Below, in pieces: positions 10,245 to 22,200 of a stretch of DNA of 64,000 bases (position 1 is the stretch's first letter; the number at the start of each line of letters is the position of its first letter). Source of the stretch: an uncultured Bacteroidota bacterium (GTDB taxonomy: Bacteria > Bacteroidota > Bacteroidia > Chitinophagales > Saprospiraceae); assembly GCA_937870795.1 (NCBI GenBank), contig CALMWS010000077.1, positions 1 through 64,000 on the forward strand, given 5' to 3'. The notes below the pieces were generated by a model. That model was not told where the DNA came from and did no database searches. It was given only the letters and a program-made list of their open reading frames with translations. A program made the translations under genes and the position numbers.

Positions 10245-10284
10245 CCATCATAAAAAACCGATTTTTTAATAGACTGAGAATCCG

Positions 10285-13200
10285 ATGATTAGGAACCTAA
10301 CCTTTAAAGCCGTGTGCTTAGCAATATGCTTATTTGCAGTTGTGAGAGGGCAAGCACAAGGTGTAACCGGTGTTAAATTTCAAATGAGATTTGATACCAC
10401 TACCTGCCTATTTGACTGTTATATCGTTATAACAGAAGGATCTGCTACAACAGGACCCCAGCGGGCGCAGTTTAATGCGCAATATTCCATTGTGGTGCCT
10501 GCAGGGAGCATGATTGAAGTTGATACATCTTACATGCCTCTTGTGGCAAACCAAACCTACACAGGTACAATTCCGATGACTTGGGCACTGACCAATCACG
10601 TTTATGCGCCTTGTGATCAACCCCAAAATGACTTTCACAGCATCATTCCTGTACTTTCGCCTGCCAGTTTTTACAACAATCTGGCTACGGGAGATACAGT
10701 CAAGCTTTTTAGCCTTAAAGTAAGCCCAATACCTGAATGTGCCAGTGATATACGCATATTTAAAAATGGTATTGACCCCTCTTCATCTGCTATTTGTTTT
10801 GGTGGAGCAGATTTTTCCTGTGGCTTTACCATAGGAGGCCCTTCTCAGGATTATACCGGTAACTTACCCCAAATTTATCCACCTAAACCATCAGCAACAG
10901 TGGAGGTGGGCTGTGGTTCAGGCGTGCATCTTGATCTAACAGCCTCAACTTCCGAATGTCAAAAACCTCTTACGTATCAATGGTCGGGCCCATCTACATC
11001 GACTAGTAATGAGGACATCAACATAAGTAGCAACAGTGTGGCTTACCACGGCAATTATACTGTCACTGTGACCGATGCTTATGGTTGCAGCAGTACGGCT
11101 ACCATCTATGGAGAAAATAAACCCAATGGGGGAACAGATAAAACCACCTGTGCAGGTGGTAGTGTCATTTTAAACGGTGTTAGTCCCAACAATGGTACCT
11201 GGCAGCAAGATACCAACAATGGTTTTGGAGCATCTCTTTCTTCCACATCCGGAGGAAATGCTACCGCAACCTTTAATCCCAGCGCAAGTGGAGATTATTA
11301 TTTTGTGTACAAGTCTGTAAGTTGTGATGATACCGTTAAGGTTAGTGTCGCAACACAAGAGGCAGGACCAATACCCGACTATGAACCCTGTTATGTTGAC
11401 GCAGTCATCACCTTAATGGCAGAAGGAACCGGTACCTGGAGCATTGGACTGGGAAGCGCCGGCACTGCCGTTATATCCAATGTCAATGACCCCAATGCCA
11501 CGGTGTCAGGTTTTTCCGGACCGGGTAATTATATTATGAAGTGGACCAATGGTTCCTGTTCAGATCAGGTGGTCATCAGCGTTGGAGATGTATGCGCATG
11601 TACCATAGCAGATAATACCATCAACGATCCGTCTACCTCTACTTTTTGTGGTAGTACAACCGGTGTATTTATTACAGGAAGCACCCCAACTCCTGCCGGT
11701 GGTGTTTATACCTGGGAGTATAGCACGGATGGATTTACCTTTAACAATGCTCCCGGCAACTTCAGTACAAGAAACTATACAACAGGTACGTTGACTGAAG
11801 GCACCCATTATTTCAGGAGAAAATACGAGACCACATCAGGTGTTATATGTGAAGATATAAGCAATGCAGTTGTGATTACCGTGACCGGCAAACCAGCCCC
11901 ACCTGCATTGGCAAGTAATAGCCCGATTTGTGAAGGTGAAGATTTGGAAATTACATCAGAATTTGTAGGAGGTGCATTTTACAATTGGACTGGTCCATTC
12001 GGAGGTTCAACCGATATGAATGTATTTATCAATGAAGCAGACATTTCCAATGCAGGTACCTATACGCTTGTGATTGACGTGAATGGGTGCCAGAGTGATC
12101 CTGCGAATATCAATGTGACCATCAAGCCCAAGCCACAACTGCCCGACATTACGAGCAATGCACCGCTTTGTGCTGGAGATACCTTGTTGTTGAGCACATC
12201 CGTAGTTGCCGGTGCTACTTATTCATGGTTTGGCCCTGCATTCAGTCCATTCTCAACAGACAGAGCACCTTTTGTAGTCAATGCTACAGCTGCCATTCAG
12301 GGCACATATTTCCTTACCGTAGAAAAGGATGGTTGCATCAGTGAGCCCAATAGTGTTGACGTAGTAGTAAAAAATATACCAACAGCCCCTCAATTCATTA
12401 CCAATTCACCGGTTTGTGAAGGTGATACTTTGAGGTTGACTGCGCAGGAAGTACCCGGCGCCAATTATATCTGGACAGGGCCAGTAACCGTTCCTTCCAT
12501 CAAGGAGCCTGTATTGAGTCCTGTAACTGCAGCGTTTGCCGGAAGGTACAAACTTAAGGTTACTTTAGACGGTTGTGAGAGTGATACCTTTGGCTTGAAC
12601 GTACAGTTAAAAGCCAAACCAGCAACCCCTGTGATCAGTGTCAATTCACCTATTTGTGAAGGCGACTCTTTGATTTTTACTGCAGACCTGCATACAGGAG
12701 ATACCTACGTATGGTCTACAACAGCAAGCAATACATTCACAAGCAGCGAACAAAATCCATTTAGAATAAACGCAACTCCTAACATGAGTGGCAAATACAT
12801 GTTGAGGTTATTGGCAGATGGCTGTTATGGTGATACAGCGATTGTAGATGCATTGATTAAACCCAAGCCTGCTGTGCCCAGCATCAGCTACAACGGCCCG
12901 ATATGTGAAGGAGACAGCTTATTGTTTACTGCAACTGTTGCAGACGTTAACATCATCATAGCGTGGAATGGTATCAACAGCCTTGATTCAATTCGTAAGC
13001 CATTCATAGAGAATGCTACTGTAGCAATGTCTGGTATTTACACTGCAAAATCATTGCTCAATGGCTGTGAAAGTGGCAACGACAGTTTGACAGTATTGGT
13101 TAAACCAAATCCCATTACTCCTGCTATGTCCTATAACGGTCCTTTGTGTACGGAAGACAATTTGCAATTGACTGCTGATGCCCTTGCGAATGCCAGTTAT

Positions 13201-16200
13201 GCCTGGACAGGACCGGGTGGATTCAGTCAAAACATACAAAACCCGGTAAGAAACAATGCCAATACAACCATGTCTGGTACATACTACCTTCAGGTGACTG
13301 TAAATGGTTGTAAGAGTGAAAAAGATTCTTTGGATGTAACCATAAAACCAAGGCCTGTAACGCCTATTCAAGCATCCAATTCACCGGTGTGTGAAGAGCA
13401 GGATATCAATTTGACAGCAGGCCTGTTGGCCAACGCTACTTATGTATGGACAGGCCCCAATGGTTTTACCAGCAATGATCAGAACCATGTCATCACCGAT
13501 GCTGAAATGGGTGATGCTGGCAACTATATTCTTAAAGTAACAGTAGATGGTTGTGAAAGTCATGCGGATACAATTCAGGTAACTGTCAAGGATAAGCCTG
13601 CAACCCCAACCATTACCTCCAATACACCTTTGTGTGCGGAAGACAATTTGCAGTTGGGAACAACTGCAACCGGTGTAACGTATGCCTGGACAGGCCCTGA
13701 TGGCTTTGCCAGTACCACACAGAATCCAACCATTGCAGCGGCTACGGTTGCAAAAACAGGTGACTACCATCTGGTGGTAGAAGCCAATGGCTGTAAGAGT
13801 GATACTGCCAGCCACAGTGTAACCGTAAAAGCAAAACCTGCCGCTCCGAGCCTGTTGAGCAATAGTCCTGTGTGCGAAGACGATGAAATACAATTGAGCA
13901 TCATACCGGTAACAGGTGCTTCTTACGCATGGACGGGTCCTAATGGCTTTGTATCAACAGCTGCCAATCCGACCATAAGTTCGGCGAAACTCACTGATGC
14001 CGGAATTTACAAAGCCAAGTTAACTGTCAATGGTTGTGTGAGTGATGAAGCCCAGATCAGTGTTTTGGTAAATGACAGGCCCGATGCACCTGTGATCAAT
14101 TCAAATGGACCAGTATGTGAAGGCGATCTGTTGACCCTTTCTACGCCCATTGTTGCAGGAGCCATCTATACATGGACAAGCCCATCACTAAACGTAATTA
14201 ATGCATCTTCGATTACGATCACCGATGCACAAATGCAGGATGGTGGTGAATACAAACTGGTGATCAGCACCACAGGTTGTGCAAGCGGAGAATCCAGGAT
14301 ACAAGTGACTGTAAAAGATAAGCCGGATGCACCTCAAATTGTTTCAGATTCTCCAGTGTGTGAAGGAGCTTCGGTACATTTCACCATTACCAATGTGATT
14401 GCCGGAAACTACACATGGATGAACAACAACAATGTACAGTTCAGTACCCTTGACAATCCTGTGATTGCAGCTGCTATACCTGCCAATTCAGGAAACTACC
14501 GAGCAAAAGTGGAATTGAATGGTTGTGAAAGCGACTGGGGAAATGCCACCATTTTGGTAAAACCAACACCGGCTACCCCTGCCTTAAATTCAAATGGACC
14601 CGTGTGTGAGGGCGATGATGTAATATTATCAGCTCCATCTAATCCAGGATGGGTTTATGAATGGACCAACGACGCTGGTGATGTGGTAGGAAACGATGCA
14701 ACAGTTTTGCTTGTCGATGCATTACCATCACAAAGCGGTACGTATACACTAAAGGTAGAGGAAGCAGGGTGTCCTGCTGTTCCCGCTCAAATTTCAGTAA
14801 CAATAAATGCCAAACCCAATGCACCTGCCATTGTCAATAATGGCCCGGTTTGTGAAGGAGAAACATTGCAATTTGAAGGAGAAATTGTAGCAGGAGCTAC
14901 CTATATCTGGACCGATATCAACGGCAGTGTTTTGGGTAATAATGCTGTATATAGTATCAACAATTCCAACCCTGCGCATTCAGGTATCTATTATCTTGAA
15001 ATTGAAGTCAACAATTGTTTTAGTGATAAGAGCAGCAGCAATGCCATCGTTTATGGTAAGCCTGCTTTACCTAATATTCAATCCAATTCACCATTGTGTG
15101 AAGGAGGAACATTAAGTTTGTCTACCGATGAGATTGCAGGAGCCAGCTATACATGGATGGATGCCACATCTACTGTTATTTCTAATCTACCTTCATTTAC
15201 CATTGATGGTGTATTGCCTTCGATGGCTGGTAATTATAGTCTGGTTGTTTCCGTAAATGGTTGTAGTAGTGAAGCTGCAACTGAAGTAATCACCATATTT
15301 GGTAAGACTCCGGATCCAGTAATCACAGGTGATTCGGAACTTTGCGAAGGGGAAGACCTTGTATTGAGCACACCTGATTTGTCGGGAGCCAGCTATGAGT
15401 GGAAGAATCCATTTGGTACAATAGTAGGCAATACCTATGAATTAAAAGTGGATGACATACAAATAGCCGGAGCAGGTAGGTACACCGTAGTGCAAACCAT
15501 AGACGGTTGCCCGAGCGATGAAAAATACGTTGATGTTGTAATCAATGCCATTCCGGCAACACCGTTTATTGTTAGCAATTCTCCGGTTTGTGAAGGTGAT
15601 GTAATTGTACTCTCCGTAGACAATGTTGCAGCTAACCAATTGACTTGGACAGGGCCAGTGGGAACCAATCTTGGGAACGGTGATGATGTAACCATCAATG
15701 GCGCTCTATTGTCAGATGGCGGTAAATACAAAGTTCAGGCATCGGCTAAGGGATGTTTGAGTGCTGTGGCGGAGACGGATGTAGTGGTAAACAAAACACC
15801 TGCCATCCCAACCATCACCTCAAATGCGCCCGTTTGCGAAGGTGAAGCCATTTCTTTACAGACTGCTGCGGTTGCTAACGCTACCTATATATGGACCAAT
15901 CCTCAAGGTATCACAATGGCAAGTCAAACCCAACATATACTTGCCTCAGCCGATGCTTCTATGGAGGGTACATACACATTGTCAATAGAGGTAGATGGGT
16001 GTCAATCGCCACAAGCAGCTTTGTTTGTTGATATAAAAGCAGTACCACAGAAACCAGTAATTGCAAGCAATAGCCCCGTTTGTGATGGGGAAGACTTGAT
16101 TTTCACAACAGACTTGTTGGCAGGAGCTAATTATAGCTGGACAAACGCCATTGGTACAGAAGTATCATCCACCAATGAGCTTACCATTTTAAAAGCTGAT

Positions 16201-19200
16201 GCCAGTAAAGCAGGTACTTATCAATTGGTAGTAAGTGTTGATGGCTGTTCAAGCCAGCCAGCTGATGTGTTGGCCGAGGTCAAAGAGATACCTGCTGTTC
16301 CCGTATTGTCATCTAATAGTCCGATTTGTGAGGGTGAAGATCTAACCATCAACATTGATAATGTAGATGCAGGTGTGCAGTACAATTGGATCCATGCCGA
16401 TGGAGTACAAACTCAAAATGGCAGCAATTGGAATATCAGCAATGCCAATACAGGCGATAGTGGTAATTTCCAGGTGATTGCCGCATTGAACGGTTGTGTG
16501 AGTGCCCCGGCATTTTTAAGTGTTGAGGTAAAGGCACTGCCAACAGTAGATAATCTTAGTGACAATACACCTCTTTGTGAAGGAGGAGACCTTACTTTAC
16601 AGGTGACAGGATCAACAGGTGCAAACTTTACCTGGTACAACAACAATATTGTAATAGGTACAGGTACGAGCATAACGATCAATGATGTTGATGTTAACGA
16701 TTCAGGTATTTATGAAGTTGAGGCAAGCCTTAACGGATGTACCAGTAATAAACAACAAATAAACACGAATATTACTCCAAATCCGGCAACACCGGTTATA
16801 TCTATATCATCTCCCATTTGTGAGGGTGAAAAAGCAGTATTCAGTACCACTGTGGTAAGTGGTGCTACTTATTCATGGTTCAATGGTGCCAACCTTTTGG
16901 TTTCGACCGGCAGCACCTATACCATTCCCGCAGCCGCATTAACAGATGCAGGCAATTACGCATTGAAATTGAGAGTGAACGGTTGTGAAAGTGAATTGGC
17001 GACTACAATCCTGGATGTTAAACCGCTGCCAGTCGTGCCTGCGATCCAGTCAAATAGTCCTCTGTGTGAAGGAGAAACTTTGACACTGGAAACAGCTGCA
17101 CAACCAGGAGTAATTTACAGTTGGGTGAAAGCGGGTCAAAACCTTGGAGCTTCAGAAATATTGTCAATTGGCAATGCTCAGGTAAGTGACGCAGGAATGT
17201 ATGAATTGACAGCAAATCTCAACGGATGCTCAGCAGTACCAGCTACCCTGGTAGTAGAAGTGAAGTCAAAGCCAACGAGACCAGTCATTAGCAACAATGG
17301 CCCACTTTGTACCGGTGAACAGGCAGTGCTTTCTACCCAGACTTTAGCTGACCAATATGTATGGTCGGGTGTAAATGGTTTCACTGGCAGCACGGCGCAG
17401 GTTAACGTTAACAATATTGATGTTACTCAAGGAGGACTTTACGAACTTTACGTTGTAACCAATGGTTGTAAGAGTGATGTTGCGAATATCACTTTGGAGG
17501 TTAATCAAAAACCTTCATTGCCTGTGATCAGCAACAATGCACCTTTGTGTTCTGGTGAAGAACTCATCCTTACTGGTACTGAGTACATCGGGGGTATTTA
17601 TACCTGGTATGATCCTGCAGGCAATGTGATTGGTGGTGGAAAGGATTTGAGTATTACAAACATACAGTCGAGCCAGGCCGGAACCTACGGTTTTGAAGTT
17701 GTAGTTAATGGTTGTAAGAGCGATAAGGCAACAACTACTGTAGCCGTGAAGCAAAGCCCTGGTCTTCCGGTGGCCAGCGCAAATAGTCCTGTTTGCAAGG
17801 GTGAAGATATTCACCTAAGTACAGCTAATGTAGCAGGAGCGTTGTATCAATGGTCCGGTCCTGCATTGTATACTTCTAATTTGCAAAATCCTGATATTTT
17901 CAATGCACAGGATGTCAATGGAGGAATCTATGTTTTGACCGTAGAAGTAGATGGTTGTAAATCTGCTTCAGCATCTGTGGAAGTAAGGATTGAAAATTGT
18001 GCTTGTCCTATTGACCTAAACAACATACAACAACCAACTGCCACTTATTATTGCGGAAATACAGGAGCATTTGTATTATCCGGAAGTACGCCAACGCCTG
18101 CGGGTGGTAGTTACAGATGGGAATACAGTGCGGATGGTACTGCTTATAGTACAACAAATGGTGTTGCAGATCAAAAAGATTATCAGGTAAGTGATTTGAC
18201 GGTTGGTAAACACTATTTCAGAAGGATATATTACACCACCACGGGAATTGTATGTGAGGAAAGCAGCAATGTATTGTTAATAGAGGTACGCGAAAAGCCA
18301 ACGCTCAATGCACCAGGCAACAACGGACCATTGTGTGAAGGTCAGGATCTTCAACTGCAAGTTCCAGCGTTGGCGGGAGCTACATATGCATGGACAGGCC
18401 CCAATACCTTTGTATCCAATATTCAGAATCCTGTAATAAACAGTGTAGGCATGATTCACGCAGGTCAATACCGTGTGGTTGCTGATGTCAATGGTTGTAG
18501 TTCAAATCCACAGTTTACGGATGTTGCTGTTATAGCAAAACCAGCGACACCACAAATAACTTCCAACAGCCCTGTTTGTGAAGGAGCTGACATTGAAATT
18601 TCTGTGTTGGCTGTTTCAGGTGCAATTTATGAGTGGTCTGGACCTGCAGGTGTAATTTCAGGTAATGAAAAAATAACAATTGTCGGTGCCAGTCAGGCCG
18701 ATGCCGGTAATTATACAAACAGGATTATTGTAAACGGATGTTATAGTGATATAGTAAGTTCCGCAGTCCAGGTTATTAAAAAGGCTGCTGCTCCTACCCT
18801 TACAAGCAATGCACCATTGTGTGAAGGAGAGGATCTTGAATTGACTACTCCCGCACAAGCAAATGCTACTTACCAGTGGACAGGTCCGGTATCAATTGCA
18901 GACAACAGCAATTTGGTTCAACTAAACAAGGTCGATCAATCATTTAGCGGCAAATACAACCTCATTGTTGTAGTAAATGGCTGTAGCAGTCTTCCGGCTC
19001 AAATTGATGTAACAGTTAAAGCGAAGCCTGCAACACCTGTATTGAGTAGCAATAGCCCGGTTTGTATAAGTGAAATCATCCAACTCAATAGCACAGTTGT
19101 ATCAGGTGCTACCTATGATTGGAATGGACCATTGTTGTTTGGATCCAGTGATGCCAATCCGGTTATCAACAATGCAACACTTGCCCATGCAGGCATCTAT

Positions 19201-22200
19201 ACCCTGGTGATCGAAGTAAACGGTTGTGAGAGTGAAACAGCTCAGATCCAGGTGAACGTAGAAGACTGTGGTTGTCCGATTGACAACAACAAATTGGATC
19301 AACCAACCATCACAAGTTTCTGTGGAGAAAGTGACAATTTGACTTTAATCGGGTCAACGCCTTCTCCTGCAGGAGGTCAATTTCTGTGGCAATATAGTAC
19401 AGATGGAAGCAACTTTATAGATGCAGTTTCAACCAATAACGGCAAAGACTATACTACCGGTAAACTTGCGGAAGGAACGCATTATTTTAGAAGGAAGTAT
19501 AGCACTACATCTGGTTATATCTGTGAAAAGTTGTCTGATATTGTTACCATTGTTGTAAAATCAAAACCAGTACAACCTAACATCAATAGCAACAGCCCTG
19601 CTTGTGAAGGCAGCACGATTGTGCTTCAAACAACACCTATAACTGGTGCATCTTACCAATGGCTTTCTCCCGGAGGAGCAGTGGTGAGTACCAGTTCAAG
19701 TTATACCATTGCCAATGCCGATGCAGCTGCAAAAGGTAGTTATCAGTTGCAAATTGAAATCAGTGGTTGTAAGAGTGAGTTAGCCAATACTTTGGTAGAT
19801 GTAAAACCCATACCCGTGATCACCGAACTTAAAAACGATAGCCCTGTTTGTGAGGGGCAAGACATCAAGTTCGAAGCAGTAACCACGGCTGGAGTGACTT
19901 ACCAATGGTCTGGTCCACTCGGCTTCTCGTCTTCAATTGATAACCCTATTTTGGTAAAAGCTTCCAAAAACATGGAAGGCAGTTACGAATTGAAGATAAC
20001 GCTCAACGGATGTACCAGTGCTCCGGTAGCAACACTTGTCACAATAAAAGCCACACCTGCTAAACCAACCATCAGCAGCAACTCACCCATTTGTGAAGGG
20101 GATGCCATCAATCTGTTTACGGATGCAGTATCTGGTGCTACCTATACATGGAAGGGGCCAAATACCTTTGCATCAGGAGATCAAAATCCGGTAATTACGG
20201 GGGCAGTTCCGGCTATGGGAGGCACCTATACGCTCAATGTTGAGGTAGATGGATGTCAGAGTCCTGCTGCTCAAATGGAAGTGAGGGTTGAAAATTGCAA
20301 CTGCCAGATTGACAACAATACTTTGGCTGATCCAACAACTTCGTCATTCTGTTTTGGCGATGTTAATTTGGTTTTGTCAGGTAGCGACGCCACACCTACA
20401 GAAGGTGAATATCTTTGGTGGTACAGTGATGACAATGTCAACTTCATACAGGCTACAGGGGGAGTTGTTAATAATCGCGATTATGTAGTAAGCAATTTAC
20501 CGGTTGGTGATCATTATTTCAGAAGGCAATATACTACCACATCAGGTGTACTTTGTAGTGAAGTTACGAATACAGTTCACATTGAAGTAAAAGCTTTACC
20601 GGCACCACCTGTAATCAGCAACAACGGTCCGGTATGCCCGGGTGAAGATGTTGTTTTGAACATAGATCAGGTACCAGGTGCGAGTTACCTCGTACAGGGA
20701 CCAGGTGGATTCAGCCAGCAAAGTGCTACCATTACATTACCAAAAGTAGATGGAGCTGATGCAGGAATATACACTGCCTGGATTACGCTTGACGGATGTG
20801 AATCCAAAGCAGCTACCACTAAAGTTGAGCTGAAATCAGTACCAACGGCAGACAACCTCAGTTCCAATGGTTTGGTTTGTTATGGAGAGAATATTGAACT
20901 ATCAGTTGACGAAGTACCGGGGGCATCGTACTACTGGTCGGGTCCTGATGGCTTCACTTCAAACGACTCCAAACCAGTGATTACTGCGGCAACAGCAGCC
21001 AATGCAGGTGACTATTCAGTATATCTGGTATTGGATGGATGTATTGGTGAAGCAGCAACTATAAAAGTAAACACGAAGGATTGTTCATGTGCCATTGCCA
21101 ATAATGGTGTGATCCTGCCAAATCAGATGGACTACTGTGAAAGGGCAGAAAACATTATTTTGGACGGCCCTGCGGCTAGTCCTGCAGGAGGAAAATACGA
21201 ATGGCAGTACAGTCTCAACGGCGGAAATTTTGGACAAGCAGGAGGTAATTCCGACATGGAAGATTACACCATCGTTTTGTTAGGAGAAGGAAGCCATGCA
21301 TTTAGGAGGATTTACAGTACCACAGGTCAAAATGCTTGCAGCGATACCAGCAATTGGGTGACATTGTTGGTAAGGCCCAATCCAACCGTAGCCAATTTCA
21401 GTGTAGTGGGTGGTATTTGTGAAGGTGATGCATTAAGCTTCACAGCCCAAACAGTACCAGGTGCCAATTACAGCTGGACGGGTCCAAATGGCTTTGTATC
21501 GAATCAGCAGAATCCAACAATTACTTCTACTACTTCGGGTGCATCTGGTGCTTATACGTTAAAAGTTCAGATTCCGGGCTGTACCTCAAAAGAGACAAGT
21601 CAAAATGTAGTTGTCAAACCTACACCGGCGACACCTCAACTTACTAATACAGTAAGCGTGTGTGAGGGGGAAGATATTGCCCTTAGCCCTGGTAATGCCG
21701 GCAATGGTCTTTACAACTGGACGGGTCCTAATAATTTTAGCCTTACAGCTCAGACACTACAACTTACCAATGTGACTGCTTCACAAGCAGGTCAATACAA
21801 AGTGATAGTTGATCTCAATGGTTGTGAAAGTAAAGAGGCAAGTGTAAACGTAGAAGTTCGTGCTGTGCCGCAAGCTCCAATCCTCAACATTGTCAACAAT
21901 CTTTGCGAAGGAGAAAGCATCGTATTTGAGTCAAATGTATTGAGCAATGATCAGATAGTATGGACAGGTCCCAACGGCTGGACCTCATCCAGTAGCCAAC
22001 CTAAACTGACAGATGTAAGACCAGATCAGGCAGGTAACTATACTGTATATATTACCAGAAATGGATGTAAGAGTGAAGTGATAGATTTTGATCTTAATGT
22101 TGCAGCCAAACCAGCTACACCTCAGATCTCCAACAACGGCCCCGTTTGTGAAGGCAAAGACCTAATGCTTCAAACCGTTAATGTTTTAGGTGCAAGTTAC

